Below, piece after piece: positions 1 through 8,358 of a DNA stretch of 30,220 bases (positions within the stretch are counted from its first letter, which is position 1; each line of letters begins with the position of its first letter). This stretch comes from Prevotella sp. UBA4376 (GTDB lineage Bacteria; Bacteroidota; Bacteroidia; Bacteroidales; Bacteroidaceae). The notes under the pieces are model-generated. The model was not told where the DNA came from and made no database searches. It saw only the letters and a list, made by a program, of their open reading frames with translations. The DNA lies in assembly GCA_002391185.1 (NCBI GenBank), contig DGRY01000016.1:8733-38952 (forward strand), read 5' to 3'. A program made the translations under genes and the position numbers.

Positions 1-34
1 TATCAACTATTCATTACTCATTTCTTGTTTCTTG

Positions 35-45
35 TTGCAAAGATA
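35..45 (-). promoter_or_regulatory. Possible -7 promoter element pointing left, out of the window
   Basis: Read on the minus strand this is TATCTTTGCAA, which fits the Bacteroidetes -7 consensus TAnnTTTG. No convincing TTTG -33 box lies 19-20 nt upstream, so the call rests on one element. No start codon with an open frame follows before position 1, so the served gene would begin outside the window. It sits next to the operator half-sites of the LacI-family gene, so that repressor might also control a divergent transcript. Confidence 0.4.
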
Positions 46-52
46 TGGAATT

Positions 53-104
53 TTTGCGTAGAGTGAACGTAAAATGCTGAAAAAAGTTACGTAAACGTTT
101 GCGT
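53..104. promoter_or_regulatory. Operator cluster for the adjacent LacI-family regulator
   Basis: Positions 89-104 read ACGTAAACGTTTGCGT, a palindrome around a central CG with one mismatched pair, typical of LacI-family operators. Its two 7-nt halves, ACGTAAA and TTTGCGT, recur exactly at 67-73 and 53-59, in everted orientation. The two ACGTAAA copies are 22 bp apart, about two helical turns. The 89-104 site overlaps the -33 box of the regulator's own promoter, so binding should block transcription. That the neighbouring regulator is the ligand is inferred from position and family. Confidence 0.6.
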
Positions 105-129
105 TTTATTTTAATTATGTGTATATTTG
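98..129 (+). promoter_or_regulatory. Promoter of the LacI-family gene and probably the glycosidase operon
   Basis: A TTTG -33 box (98-101) and a TATATTTG -7 box (122-129) are separated by 20 nt, matching the Bacteroidetes consensus. The expected transcription start is about 133-135, essentially on the ATG at 135, so the mRNA would be leaderless or nearly so. The -33 box lies inside the operator palindrome. No other promoter is visible upstream of the two glycosidase genes. Confidence 0.65.
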
Positions 130-134
130 CGGTG

Positions 135-1145
135 ATGAAACAACGAAGAGTATCCTTAAAAGATTTAGCCGATCAACTGGGAGTAAGCATAGCTACTGTG
201 TCAAGAGCACTTCGTAATAGTCACGAAGTGGGTGCAGAGATGCGTGCTAAGGTGCAGGATTTGGCAAAGAAGATGAATTACAGGCCTAATCCTTTTGCGC
301 AAAGTTTGCGTTCGGAAGCTCCACGTGTGATAGGAGTTATTGTTCCTAACCTTGTTACGCATTTCTATGCTGCGGTTCTTGATGGTATCGAGGACTATGC
401 TTCTCAATTGGGTTATTCGGTTATTTCTGCTAATAGTCACGAAAGCCATATACGCGAGGAAAAGGCTGTTGACAACCTTTTCTCTATGCATGTTGAGGGA
501 ATTATTTCGTGTTTGGCTCAGGATACGGTTGACTATTCTCATTATGAAGAACTGTACAAACTGGGCATTCCCGTTGTTTTTTTTGCACGTACCTGTCTGC
601 CGGAAAAATTTTCGCAGGTAGTAGCCAATGGTGATGCCGCAGCTCAGGAGGCTACCCAGCATCTTATAGATGGCGGAGGCACTCGTGTGGCTTTTATTGG
701 CGGTCCTAATCATCTTGATGCTGTAAAGCGTCGCAAGCATGGCTATTTGGAGGCTTTGCGTGAAAACAAAATTCCTATAGATCGCGATTTGGTTGTTTGT
801 GACAGAATAGATTTTGATGTTGCACGCAATCACACAATAGAACTTCTAAAGCGTCCTGACAGGCCAGATGCTATCCTTGCTTTCAATGATATCATTACCT
901 ATGCTGCTTTTGATGCTATCAAGAGTGTGGGCTTAAGAATACCACAGGATGTGTCAATCATAGGCTTTACCGAAGGCGATTCGGCAGCTTTTGTTACTCC
1001 GAAACTTTCTGCTATTATGGATCAGGCTCATGAGCAGGGACAAAGGGCTGCTCAGTTGTTGATGAAGGCAATCAAGGGCGACCGCAATGTATATAAAGAA
1101 GTGGTGCCTATGATACTTAAAATCAGAGAGTCGAGTGCGAGATAG
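135..1145 (+). CDS. LacI-family transcriptional regulator
   Basis: A 336-residue DNA-binding sugar-responsive regulator of the usual LacI/GalR length. Residues about 5-28 form the LacI helix-turn-helix, with VSLKDLADQLGVSIATVSRA. A YRPNPFAQSLRS hinge follows, then a periplasmic-binding-protein-like effector domain to the C-terminus (IGVIVPNL near residue 65, VAFIGGPN, AILAFNDI). The frame stays open up to 99, but the start at 135 is preferred because it lies just after the -7 box and puts the HTH at the N-terminus. It is followed on the same strand by GH31 and GH2 genes, so it probably represses or activates them in response to a derived sugar; the ligand cannot be read from sequence. The palindrome overlapping its promoter points to autoregulation. 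Confidence 0.93.
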   Translation: MKQRRVSLKDLADQLGVSIATVSRALRNSHEVGAEMRAKVQDLAKKMNYRPNPFAQSLRSEAPRVIGVIVPNLVTHFYAAVLDGIEDYASQLGYSVISANSHESHIREEKAVDNLFSMHVEGIISCLAQDTVDYSHYEELYKLGIPVVFFARTCLPEKFSQVVANGDAAAQEATQHLIDGGGTRVAFIGGPNHLDAVKRRKHGYLEALRENKIPIDRDLVVCDRIDFDVARNHTIELLKRPDRPDAILAFNDIITYAAFDAIKSVGLRIPQDVSIIGFTEGDSAAFVTPKLSAIMDQAHEQGQRAAQLLMKAIKGDRNVYKEVVPMILKIRESSAR

Positions 1146-1168
1146 CACGATACTCTCTGTTTAATATC

Positions 1169-1238
1169 ATGATAAATATGAGCCTTAATATGACTAAAAT
1201 GAAATGATAAATATAAACCTTAATATGACTAAAATGAA
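1169..1238 (+). repeat. 35-bp tandem duplication over the GH31 start region
   Basis: Positions 1169-1203 and 1204-1238 are two head-to-tail copies differing at two bases (1180/1215 and 1182/1217). The duplication brings extra ATG codons. The first copy encodes a 12-codon mini-ORF (1169-1207) whose TGA overlaps the in-frame upstream ATG at 1204 as ATGA. The second copy contains the ATG at 1234 that begins a normal signal peptide. Confidence 0.9.
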
Positions 1239-4170
1239 GCTATCAAGAATTGTACTTTCATGTAGTTTTTTGCTGTTGTCGGCATCTGTATATGCCGCAA
1301 GCTACACCCGTAAAGGTAATAGTGTAGTTATTAAAGTGCAGAATCCTCAGCCACAGGGCGCCCGTCTTGTGCGCTTGCAGGTTTTGGACAAGAAGATTAT
1401 CCGTGTAGAGGCTACTGCCGAGGAGAAATTTCCTGCAAAACAGAGTCTTATTATTGTTCCGCAGAACAATGTCACGCAGTTCACAATCTCTGAAGGGAGT
1501 GATAAGGTAAAAGTAAGCACTTCTGCATTGAAGGCTGTGGTGTCAACATCTACAGGTAAGGTGAGTTTCTATGATGAAAACAACAAGCTTATTGCCTCAG
1601 AGAATGAAAATGGCAAGTCCTTCAAGCCGTTTACTGTTCCTGATCGTGAGATTGGTGTTGACAGTAAGCTTACAGAGGCTCAGAAACATGGATACACATG
1701 GCGCTTGCTATTTGATAGCTCTGATGACGAGGCTTTCTATGGCTTGGGACAACATCAGAGTGAGGAGCTTAATATGAAAGGTAAGAACGAGGATCTTTTT
1801 CAATATAACACAAAGGTGAGCGTTCCATTTGTTGTAAGCAACAAAAACTATGGTGTGCTTTGGGATAGCTATAGTTATTGCCGTTGGGGAAATCCAGATG
1901 ATTATCTGCAACTTGGAAAGGCTTTTACTCTTTACGACAAGAATGGCAAGAAGGGAGCACTCACTGGTACCTACACGCAAAAAGACGGCAAGCAGGTTGT
2001 GCGTCAGGAAGACAGTATATACTATGAATATGCTTTACCAGAGATAGCGGCACGTGGTTTGACGGATATTGGTGTGGGTAATCTGCCTAAGGATTTTAAA
2101 CTTAATGGTTCGCATGTGGTATATGAAGGATATATAGAGGCGCCTGTAGATAATCTATATCGCTTCATTTTGTATTATGCTGGTTACACCAAAGTGTATA
2201 TTGATGGTAAAAATGTTGTTCCTGAGCGCTGGAGAACAGCATGGAATCCTAATGCCTATAAGTTTACTGTTGACTTGAAGAAGGGTGTGAAATCAAAGAT
2301 TGTTATAGACTGGTATCCTGATGGAGATGTGAGCTATTGTGGTTTGCGTGCCGCTTCTCCACGTTCAGAAAAAGAGCAGGGACAGTTTAGTGTTTGGAGC
2401 GAGATGACTCCTGATATGGATTACTATTTTGTAGCGGGTAACAATCTTGATGAGGTTATTTCGGGCTATCGCACTCTCACAGGTAAGGCAAGTGTGTATC
2501 CAAAGTGGTCGTTTGGTTTCTGGCAGAGTCGTGAGCGCTACAAAACTTCGGATGAGATAGAGACAACTCTTAAGACTTTCCGTGACAAACATATTCCAAT
2601 AGATAATATTGTTCAGGATTGGAATTACTGGAAGACCGATTCGTGGGGCGATCACACTTTCGAGGCTTCACGCTATCCTAATCCTCAGGCTATGCTCGAC
2701 AGCGTTCATGCCATGAACGGACGATTCATGATTTCGGTGTGGCCTAAGTTCTATACATCTGTTGCAAACTATAAGGAACTTGATAGTCATGGCTGGATGT
2801 ATCATCAGGCAGTGAAGGATAGTATCTACGACTGGCTCAACTATATGGGGTCGTTCTATGATGCTTATTCGGCAGGTGCCCGCAAAATGTTCTGGCGCCA
2901 GATGAATGAAAACCTCTATACTAAATACAAGTATGGTATAGATGCTTGGTGGATGGATGCCTCGGAACCTAATGTGCGCGACTGCACACCTATGTGGTAT
3001 CGCAAGGCACTTTCTGGTGCTACGGCTTTAGGTTCTACCACTCAGTATTTCAATGCCTATTCTATTGTTAATGCCGATGCAATATATAATGGTCAGCGTG
3101 AGGTTAATCCTAATCAGCGTGTGTTCTTGCTCACCCGGAGTGGATTTGCTGGTGAACAGCGCTACAGCACTGCTACGTGGAGTGGCGATATAGGTACACG
3201 CTGGGAGGATATGCGTGCCCAGATGACAGCAGGTTTGAACTATTCTCTTGCCGGACTTCCTATGTGGGGAATGGATCAGGGGGGATTCTGTGTTGAGAAC
3301 AGATATGTTGCAGCTCAGCAGCTCTTCGATGCTACTGGAAAGGAGAATGCCGACCTTGATGAGTGGCGTGAACTGCAGGCTCGCTGGAATCAGTTTGGAT
3401 GTTTTGTTCCTATCTATCGCGCACATGGACAATGGCCTTTGCGTGAGGTGTGGAACATCGCTCCCGAGAATCATCCTGCTTACAAGACTATTCTTTCCTA
3501 CGATCGCTTGCGTTATCGCATGATGCCTTATATCTATTCGCTTGCCGGAGCTGTTCATTTCAACGACTACACCATTATGCGTGCGCTTGTAATGGACTTC
3601 AATGGCGACGAAAAGGTTTATGACATAAAGGATCAGTGGATGTTTGGTCCTTCTCTCATGGCTTGTCCAGTAGGAAAATACAAGGCTCGTTCACGTGAGG
3701 TTTATTTGCCTGAACAGCGTGGCTGGTATGATTTATATACTAACAAGTATTATAAAGGTGGACAAACAATAACAGCAGCAGCTCCTTATGAGAAAATACC
3801 TGTTTTTGTGCCAGAGGGTGCAATCATTCCTTTTGGCCCTGCAATAGAATGGACCGATGAAAAACCTGCCGACCTGATAAAGCTATATGTTTATGCGGGG
3901 AAAGATGGAAAGTTTACTCTTTATGAGGACGAAGGAACTAATTATAATTATGAAAAGGGCAAGTTTGCCACCATTGATTTCACATACGATGATGCTCGCA
4001 AGCAGCTTACTATCGGTGCTCGTAAGGGAGCTTTCGAGGGTATGCTCAATAAACGTACTTTCGAAATTATCTATCGCACACCTGATGTTTCTACTTCAGA
4101 TTTGCTTCTTGATGAAGTGAAGGGTAAGAAAGTAATCTATCAGGGCAAGGCTGTTGTTGTTAAACTATAA
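1234..4170 (+). CDS. Secreted GH31 alpha-glycosidase with PA14 insert (alpha-xylosidase-like)
   Basis: A retaining glycoside hydrolase of 978 residues. The start at 1234 gives a clean signal peptide (MKLSRIVLSCSFLLLSASVYA); an in-frame ATG at 1204 would add ten residues before it. Order: N-terminal beta-sandwich, a PA14-like domain at about 275-385, the GH31 barrel at about 420-790, then C-terminal beta domains. The nucleophile is the Asp of WWMDASEPN (D575) and the acid/base the Asp of TWSGDIGTRW (D652). A PA14 domain inserted before the barrel is a known feature of xyloglucan-active alpha-xylosidases such as Bacteroides ovatus BoGH31A, so release of xylose from oligosaccharides is favoured, though alpha-glucosidase is possible. 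The GH2 gene follows 15 nt downstream. No SusC/SusD pair is nearby, so this is not a complete polysaccharide utilisation locus. Confidence 0.93.
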   Translation: MKLSRIVLSCSFLLLSASVYAASYTRKGNSVVIKVQNPQPQGARLVRLQVLDKKIIRVEATAEEKFPAKQSLIIVPQNNVTQFTISEGSDKVKVSTSALKAVVSTSTGKVSFYDENNKLIASENENGKSFKPFTVPDREIGVDSKLTEAQKHGYTWRLLFDSSDDEAFYGLGQHQSEELNMKGKNEDLFQYNTKVSVPFVVSNKNYGVLWDSYSYCRWGNPDDYLQLGKAFTLYDKNGKKGALTGTYTQKDGKQVVRQEDSIYYEYALPEIAARGLTDIGVGNLPKDFKLNGSHVVYEGYIEAPVDNLYRFILYYAGYTKVYIDGKNVVPERWRTAWNPNAYKFTVDLKKGVKSKIVIDWYPDGDVSYCGLRAASPRSEKEQGQFSVWSEMTPDMDYYFVAGNNLDEVISGYRTLTGKASVYPKWSFGFWQSRERYKTSDEIETTLKTFRDKHIPIDNIVQDWNYWKTDSWGDHTFEASRYPNPQAMLDSVHAMNGRFMISVWPKFYTSVANYKELDSHGWMYHQAVKDSIYDWLNYMGSFYDAYSAGARKMFWRQMNENLYTKYKYGIDAWWMDASEPNVRDCTPMWYRKALSGATALGSTTQYFNAYSIVNADAIYNGQREVNPNQRVFLLTRSGFAGEQRYSTATWSGDIGTRWEDMRAQMTAGLNYSLAGLPMWGMDQGGFCVENRYVAAQQLFDATGKENADLDEWRELQARWNQFGCFVPIYRAHGQWPLREVWNIAPENHPAYKTILSYDRLRYRMMPYIYSLAGAVHFNDYTIMRALVMDFNGDEKVYDIKDQWMFGPSLMACPVGKYKARSREVYLPEQRGWYDLYTNKYYKGGQTITAAAPYEKIPVFVPEGAIIPFGPAIEWTDEKPADLIKLYVYAGKDGKFTLYEDEGTNYNYEKGKFATIDFTYDDARKQLTIGARKGAFEGMLNKRTFEIIYRTPDVSTSDLLLDEVKGKKVIYQGKAVVVKL

Positions 4171-4185
4171 AGAGGCTTTTAAAAG

Positions 4186-6633
4186 ATGAAGAAGTTTTTA
4201 TCTACAGTTCTCCTCTCACTGCTTTTTGCGGTTGCGGCAGATGCTGCCAACCGCAAACTGTTTGATGAGGGATGGCTTTTTGTTTTGGCTGATTCTTCGC
4301 AGATGGCTTTGCCAGAGTATAATGATTCTTTTTGGCGCCGACTTGCTTTGCCTCACGACTGGGCGATAGAGGGCGATTTTAGTGATTCTAATCCTTCGGG
4401 CGCTACTGGAGGAGCCTTGCCTGGTGGAGTGGGGTGGTATCGCAAGCATTTCACTGTTTCTGATTTGTCAGCCAGCAAGCATTACTATATTGATTTCGAT
4501 GGCGTTTACATGAACTCTACTGTTTATGTTAACGGTCAGGCTTTGGGTACTCGCCCTTATGGATACAGCTCTTTTCGCTATGAGCTTACACGCTATCTGC
4601 ATGCTGGCGACAATGTGATTGCTGTGCGTGTGGATAATGCTTTGCAGCCTAACAGCCGATGGTATAGTGGTTGCGGCATTTATCGTCATGTGTGGCTTTA
4701 CACCACAGAGGATATTCATGTGGGGCATTGGGGCACTTTTGTAAAGGCTTCGCCTAAGGAGTTTGATATTAGTGTTTCGATAGAGAATCATATTGCTGGT
4801 TCTAAGGTTCAGTTGCGCAATAGTGTGCTTGATGCCGATGGCAGAAGAGTGGCTTCTTCCACAGCCATTGTTGAGGCTGCTGCTGGAGTGAGCACTCACA
4901 AGATGAGGCTGCGGGTTAAGAATCCTCATCTTTGGGATGTTGATAGTCCTTATCTATATACTGTTTGCACAGAGATAATGAAAGATGGCAATGTGGTTGA
5001 CACTTATCTCACTCAGACTGGTGTGCGCACGTTCCGTTTTGATGCCAAGACGGGTTTCTGGCTCAATGGTAGGAATATAAAGCTTAATGGTGTGTGCGAT
5101 CATCACGATTTGGGTTGTCTTGGTGCGGCTGTGCATCACGATGCTATATTGCGCAAGCTCACTATGCTAAAGCAGATGGGCTGCAATGCTGTGCGCACCA
5201 GTCATAATCCGCCTGCTCCAGAGTATCTGCAACTTTGCGATTCGTTGGGTTTGCTGGTTATGGATGAGAGTTTTGATATGTGGCATCGCAAGAAGACGCA
5301 ATATGATTATGCACAGTATTTTGATAGGTGGTTTGAGCGCGATCTCTCAGATATGATTCTGCGTGACCGCAATCATCCTTCTATCATTGTGTGGAGCATT
5401 GGTAACGAGGTTCTTGAGCAGTGGAGCTCGGCTGATGCCGACACGCTTACTGCCGAACAGGCTAACCTTATTCTTAATGCTGGGCACGATGCCTCGCAGC
5501 TTGCCTATGGTTCTGAATTGAGTTTGCAATCTAAGCTCACGCAGCGATTGGTGAACATCGTTAAGAGTATTGATACCTCACGTCCGGTAACAGCAGGTTG
5601 CAATGAGCCTTCGCCTAATAATCATCTTTTCAAGAGTGGCGCTTTGGATATTGTGGGCTACAACTATCACATTGCTGATGCTCGTAATGTTCCGCAGAAT
5701 TTTCCCGGCAAACCATTTGTGTTTACCGAGAGTGTTTCGGCTTTGCAGACAACGGGCTTTTATCGTATGCCTTCGGATAGTGTGTATCTTGCTCCTGTGT
5801 TGTGGTGGGTGCCTTATACCGATGGCATAAACAAATGTAGTGCCTATGATAATATGCGTGCGCCATGGGGAGCCCTTCACGAGGAGAGCTGGGATTTTGT
5901 GAAGCACACACCTTATTGTAGCGGTCAGTTCATCTGGACTGGTTGGGATTATATTGGGGAACCCACTCCTTATGGTTTCCCTGCTCGCAGTAGCTATTTT
6001 GGAATTGTTGATCTTGCAGGTTTCCCCAAGGATGTGTATTACATGTATCAGAGTGAGTGGACGAGTAAGCCTGTGCTTCATCTCTTTCCACATTGGAACT
6101 GGTTGCCAGGTCAGCAGATTGATATGTGGTGCTATTATAACAATGCCGATGAGGTGGAACTGTTTGTTAATGGTTGCAGCAAGGGTGTGCGCTGCAAGGG
6201 CGAGCACGATTATCATGTGTGCTGGCGAGTGGAGTTTGAGTCAGGCGAGGTGAAGGTTGTTGCTCGTAATGGTGGCAAGGTTGTTGGTGAGAAGAGTATT
6301 AAGACTGCTGGGCAGCCTTATGCTATTAGGCTTACTGCCGACAAGTCTAAACCTCACGCTAATGGGCTTGTGTTTGTTACTGCTGAGGTGGTGGATGAAC
6401 AGGGCAATCTGTGTCCGTGGGCAGAGAACGAGTTGTTGTTCAGTGTTGAGGGCGATGCTCGCATTGTTGGTGTTGATAATGGTGTGCAAACATCGCTCGA
6501 ACGATTTGTTAATAACAAGCGCAAGGCTGCAAACGGCAAGGCTCTCGTTGTGTTGCAGGTAGGGAAGAAGGCTTCTGACTTTAAACTTACTGCTCGTGCT
6601 ATAGGGTTAAAGGCAGAGAGCAAAATGTTTTAA
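4186..6633 (+). CDS. Secreted GH2 beta-galactosidase-like enzyme
   Basis: An 815-residue family 2 glycoside hydrolase with an N-terminal signal peptide (MKKFLSTVLLSLLFAVAADA). The GH2 sugar-binding domain (about 25-185) includes LPHDWAIEGDF. An immunoglobulin-like domain and the catalytic barrel (about 290-600) follow. The acid/base is Glu408 in WSIGNE and the nucleophile Glu515 in FVFTES. A DUF4982-type domain (about 625-690) and a C-terminal Ig-like domain complete a layout common in Bacteroidetes beta-galactosidases. It lies 15 nt after the GH31 gene and is almost certainly co-transcribed with it. The pair could remove xylosyl and galactosyl caps from xyloglucan oligosaccharides; that is inference, since GH2 also includes glucuronidases and mannosidases. 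A terminator follows at 6670. Confidence 0.92.
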   Translation: MKKFLSTVLLSLLFAVAADAANRKLFDEGWLFVLADSSQMALPEYNDSFWRRLALPHDWAIEGDFSDSNPSGATGGALPGGVGWYRKHFTVSDLSASKHYYIDFDGVYMNSTVYVNGQALGTRPYGYSSFRYELTRYLHAGDNVIAVRVDNALQPNSRWYSGCGIYRHVWLYTTEDIHVGHWGTFVKASPKEFDISVSIENHIAGSKVQLRNSVLDADGRRVASSTAIVEAAAGVSTHKMRLRVKNPHLWDVDSPYLYTVCTEIMKDGNVVDTYLTQTGVRTFRFDAKTGFWLNGRNIKLNGVCDHHDLGCLGAAVHHDAILRKLTMLKQMGCNAVRTSHNPPAPEYLQLCDSLGLLVMDESFDMWHRKKTQYDYAQYFDRWFERDLSDMILRDRNHPSIIVWSIGNEVLEQWSSADADTLTAEQANLILNAGHDASQLAYGSELSLQSKLTQRLVNIVKSIDTSRPVTAGCNEPSPNNHLFKSGALDIVGYNYHIADARNVPQNFPGKPFVFTESVSALQTTGFYRMPSDSVYLAPVLWWVPYTDGINKCSAYDNMRAPWGALHEESWDFVKHTPYCSGQFIWTGWDYIGEPTPYGFPARSSYFGIVDLAGFPKDVYYMYQSEWTSKPVLHLFPHWNWLPGQQIDMWCYYNNADEVELFVNGCSKGVRCKGEHDYHVCWRVEFESGEVKVVARNGGKVVGEKSIKTAGQPYAIRLTADKSKPHANGLVFVTAEVVDEQGNLCPWAENELLFSVEGDARIVGVDNGVQTSLERFVNNKRKAANGKALVVLQVGKKASDFKLTARAIGLKAESKMF

Positions 6634-6669
6634 AACTTTAAAGCCAAAAACATTGTCGCAAATACCTCA

Positions 6670-6697
6670 AAAGGAGTCTGCATACGCAGGCTCCTTT
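6670..6697 (+). terminator. Intrinsic terminator after the GH31/GH2 operon
   Basis: A 12-bp stem (AAAGGAGTCTGC / GCAGGCTCCTTT, one G-T pair) with a 4-nt loop ATAC, followed by a T-rich stretch (CTTGTTATTT), 36 nt after the GH2 stop codon. Confidence 0.8.
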
Positions 6698-6785
6698 CTT
6701 GTTATTTACTGAAAATGTGCAAACGATTGACAGCGTTTTTATGCAGAAAAGCTAGGAAGTGCAGCCGAATTTATTAATTCGCTTG

Positions 6786-6793
6786 TATCTTTG
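6786..6793 (+). promoter_or_regulatory. Orphan -7 promoter element
   Basis: TATCTTTG is a perfect match to the Bacteroidetes -7 box. There is no TTTG at the expected -33 position (about 6762-6766), so the promoter is only half supported. No gene begins downstream on this strand before the terminator at 6987-7018. Confidence 0.45.
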
Positions 6794-6799
6794 TAACAT

Positions 6800-7018
6800 C
6801 AAAAGTTTGATAAATGGTTATTTGATACAAATATAGGTTTATAAAATCCCAATAGGTATTTGCGCAAATATATTGATGAATTAGAAAAAGGTTATAGGTT
6901 TATAATGTAGATAGTTTGAATTTTTTGAATAATACAACCACTCTATAAGGTACGATAGAGAGAAAGATTTAGAATTAGTGAGATATAAAAACCCGAGCAC
7001 GAGAGTGCTTGGGTTTTT
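6800..7018 (+). ncRNA. Candidate small non-coding RNA
   Basis: This stretch of about 220 nt lies between a -7 promoter element (6786-6793) and a strong terminator (6987-7018). Its ATG codons are followed by stops after three codons or fewer, so it does not encode a protein. It contains a 6-bp hairpin at 6941-6960 (CTCTAT/ATAGAG), a palindrome ATTTGCGCAAAT near 6858, and a 13-nt direct repeat TATAGGTTTATAA at 6832 and 6893. I recognise no known RNA family. Read-through from the operon upstream, or plain spacer, remain possible. Confidence 0.3.
6987..7018. terminator. Bidirectional intrinsic terminator
   Basis: AAAAACCCGAGCAC, loop GAGA, GTGCTTGGGTTTTT: a 14-bp stem including one G-T pair, with A/T runs on both sides so that it works in either direction. 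It lies 7 nt past the trmO stop codon on the minus strand, and also closes the candidate transcript coming from the left on the plus strand. Confidence 0.85.
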
Positions 7019-7024
7019 ATTATT

Positions 7025-7708
7025 TCAATCAATCAAATGAACTGTACCTGCCGAAACCTTGAAATGAATGTCGGTACCCTTGAAAGGCATGCCATACACC
7101 TTCTCGCCATTGCTTTGATATTGCGGGCGAGGGTCTTCAGCGAGCACCCTTACCAATTGTTCTATATCCGAATCGCTGAAAGCATGCTCGCTCTTTAAAC
7201 GCAAAATATCTTCCGCTTTCATTTCCACCTCAAGACGTGTCCACTGATGCGTGTCAACAAATCCACTTCGAGCATCCTGATGACTGTCGGCATAGGTTAT
7301 ATAAGGCTTGATGTCGTAGATAGGAGTGCCGTCCATAAGGTCGGCACCCAAAACATGAAGCACAGGACCATGGGCAGAGTTCCACTCAACACTCTTCAAC
7401 CTCACCGATGAAAGCCCCAAAGAATTGGGGCGAAAAGGACTGCGGCTGGCAAACACGCCCACCTTTTCGTTGCCTCCCAAACGAGGAGGGCGTACCATAA
7501 GACTCGTAGCCTCGTGCTTGTTGGCAGAAAACTCCCATATAAGCCACAGATAGTCGAAATTCTCTATTCTACGCAAAGCATCAGGATTGCGATATTGCTT
7601 CTCAAAAACTATTGTGCCTTCAAGAATATCAACTATTCCAGACTGCTTGGGAATACCAAACTTTGATGTCAGAGGCGAGTGAAAATAAGCTATAGGCTGA
7701 ATATCCAT
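7025..7708 (-). CDS. trmO: tRNA (adenine(37)-N6)-methyltransferase TrmO
   Basis: A 227-residue protein of the TrmO/TsaA/YaeB family, which uses S-adenosylmethionine to methylate N6 of the threonylcarbamoyl group at A37 of certain tRNAs. Visible signatures are IAYFHSPLTSKFGIPKQSG at the N-terminus, the core SRSPFRPNSLGLSSVRL, and DGTPIYDIKPYI. Length is normal for the family. The ATG overlaps the stop codon of the upstream PAP2 gene (TAATG), which suggests translational coupling. A second t6A-related gene, tsaC, lies elsewhere in the window (14139-14714) in a different operon. The gene ends just before the bidirectional terminator at 6987-7018. Confidence 0.93.
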   Translation of the reverse strand: MDIQPIAYFHSPLTSKFGIPKQSGIVDILEGTIVFEKQYRNPDALRRIENFDYLWLIWEFSANKHEATSLMVRPPRLGGNEKVGVFASRSPFRPNSLGLSSVRLKSVEWNSAHGPVLHVLGADLMDGTPIYDIKPYITYADSHQDARSGFVDTHQWTRLEVEMKAEDILRLKSEHAFSDSDIEQLVRVLAEDPRPQYQSNGEKVYGMPFKGTDIHFKVSAGTVHLID

Positions 7709-8358
7709 TATACTAAGATGAAAGCAACAGACAAAAACACCAAAACCGTGGCAAGATACACATACAGAGGAATTCTAATGCCATTGCTTGCACCATGATC
7801 TATTCCTGCAAAATGCGCAAGCACACGATAACCAAGATAGCCCCAAAACAAACCAATGAACATTCCGGCAAGAAGGTCGCCAGGATAATGCACCCCAAGA
7901 TATATTCTGCTGTAGCAAATGCTTATAGCCCATGCCGACAATAAAATAGTGTGAACACGATTGCGAAGAAGAAACATAAGGAAGAAAGTTAATCCCCATG
8001 AGTTGGCTGCATGACAACTTGGAAAGCCATAAGCCCCTCCACGACGATCGTTAACAATATGCACTATGCTGCTGATTGGATTGTCGAGATTGCTCGGGCG
8101 CAGACGACAGAAAATAGGGCGCAGCACCTGAGAAGTTATAGCATCACAGCAAGCAATTACAATGCCTACAGCCAACAACGCATACAGCACCTGCTTCCAA
8201 TGATAATTCTTTAAAAGAACATAAATCAAACTGGCATAGAACAACACCCACTCCCACTTGCCACTATACAGAACCATAAACTGATCCCAAAACAGCGTGT
8301 GGTGGCTGTTGAGCGAAAGAAATAATTGTGTGTCGAAGTCGATAATGCTTTGTATCAT
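7708..8358 (-). CDS. PAP2-family membrane phosphatase
   Basis: A 216-residue integral membrane phosphatase with several hydrophobic segments. All three PAP2 signatures are visible: motif 1 as RPIFCRLRP (the usual leading Lys replaced by Arg), motif 2 as YGFPSCHAAN with its catalytic His, and motif 3 as SRIYLGVHYPGD with the nucleophilic His. Family members dephosphorylate lipid phosphates at the periplasmic face, for example undecaprenyl pyrophosphate, phosphatidate or lipid A. The substrate cannot be chosen from sequence. It lies between an LtaS-like transferase gene and trmO on the same strand, so a role in recycling lipid products of the transferase is a reasonable inference. Confidence 0.9.
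   Translation of the reverse strand: MIQSIIDFDTQLFLSLNSHHTLFWDQFMVLYSGKWEWVLFYASLIYVLLKNYHWKQVLYALLAVGIVIACCDAITSQVLRPIFCRLRPSNLDNPISSIVHIVNDRRGGAYGFPSCHAANSWGLTFFLMFLLRNRVHTILLSAWAISICYSRIYLGVHYPGDLLAGMFIGLFWGYLGYRVLAHFAGIDHGASNGIRIPLYVYLATVLVFLSVAFILV

Noticed and set aside
201..833. Long open frame of 210 codons on the minus strand inside the LacI-family gene
   Set aside because: It is antisense to a well-supported gene, has no recognisable domain, and has an atypical residue mix rich in Asn, Ile, Arg and Ser.
5578..6216. Minus-strand open frame of 212 codons inside the GH2 gene
   Set aside because: It is an antisense shadow of the GH2 coding frame; there is no signal, domain or promoter to support it.
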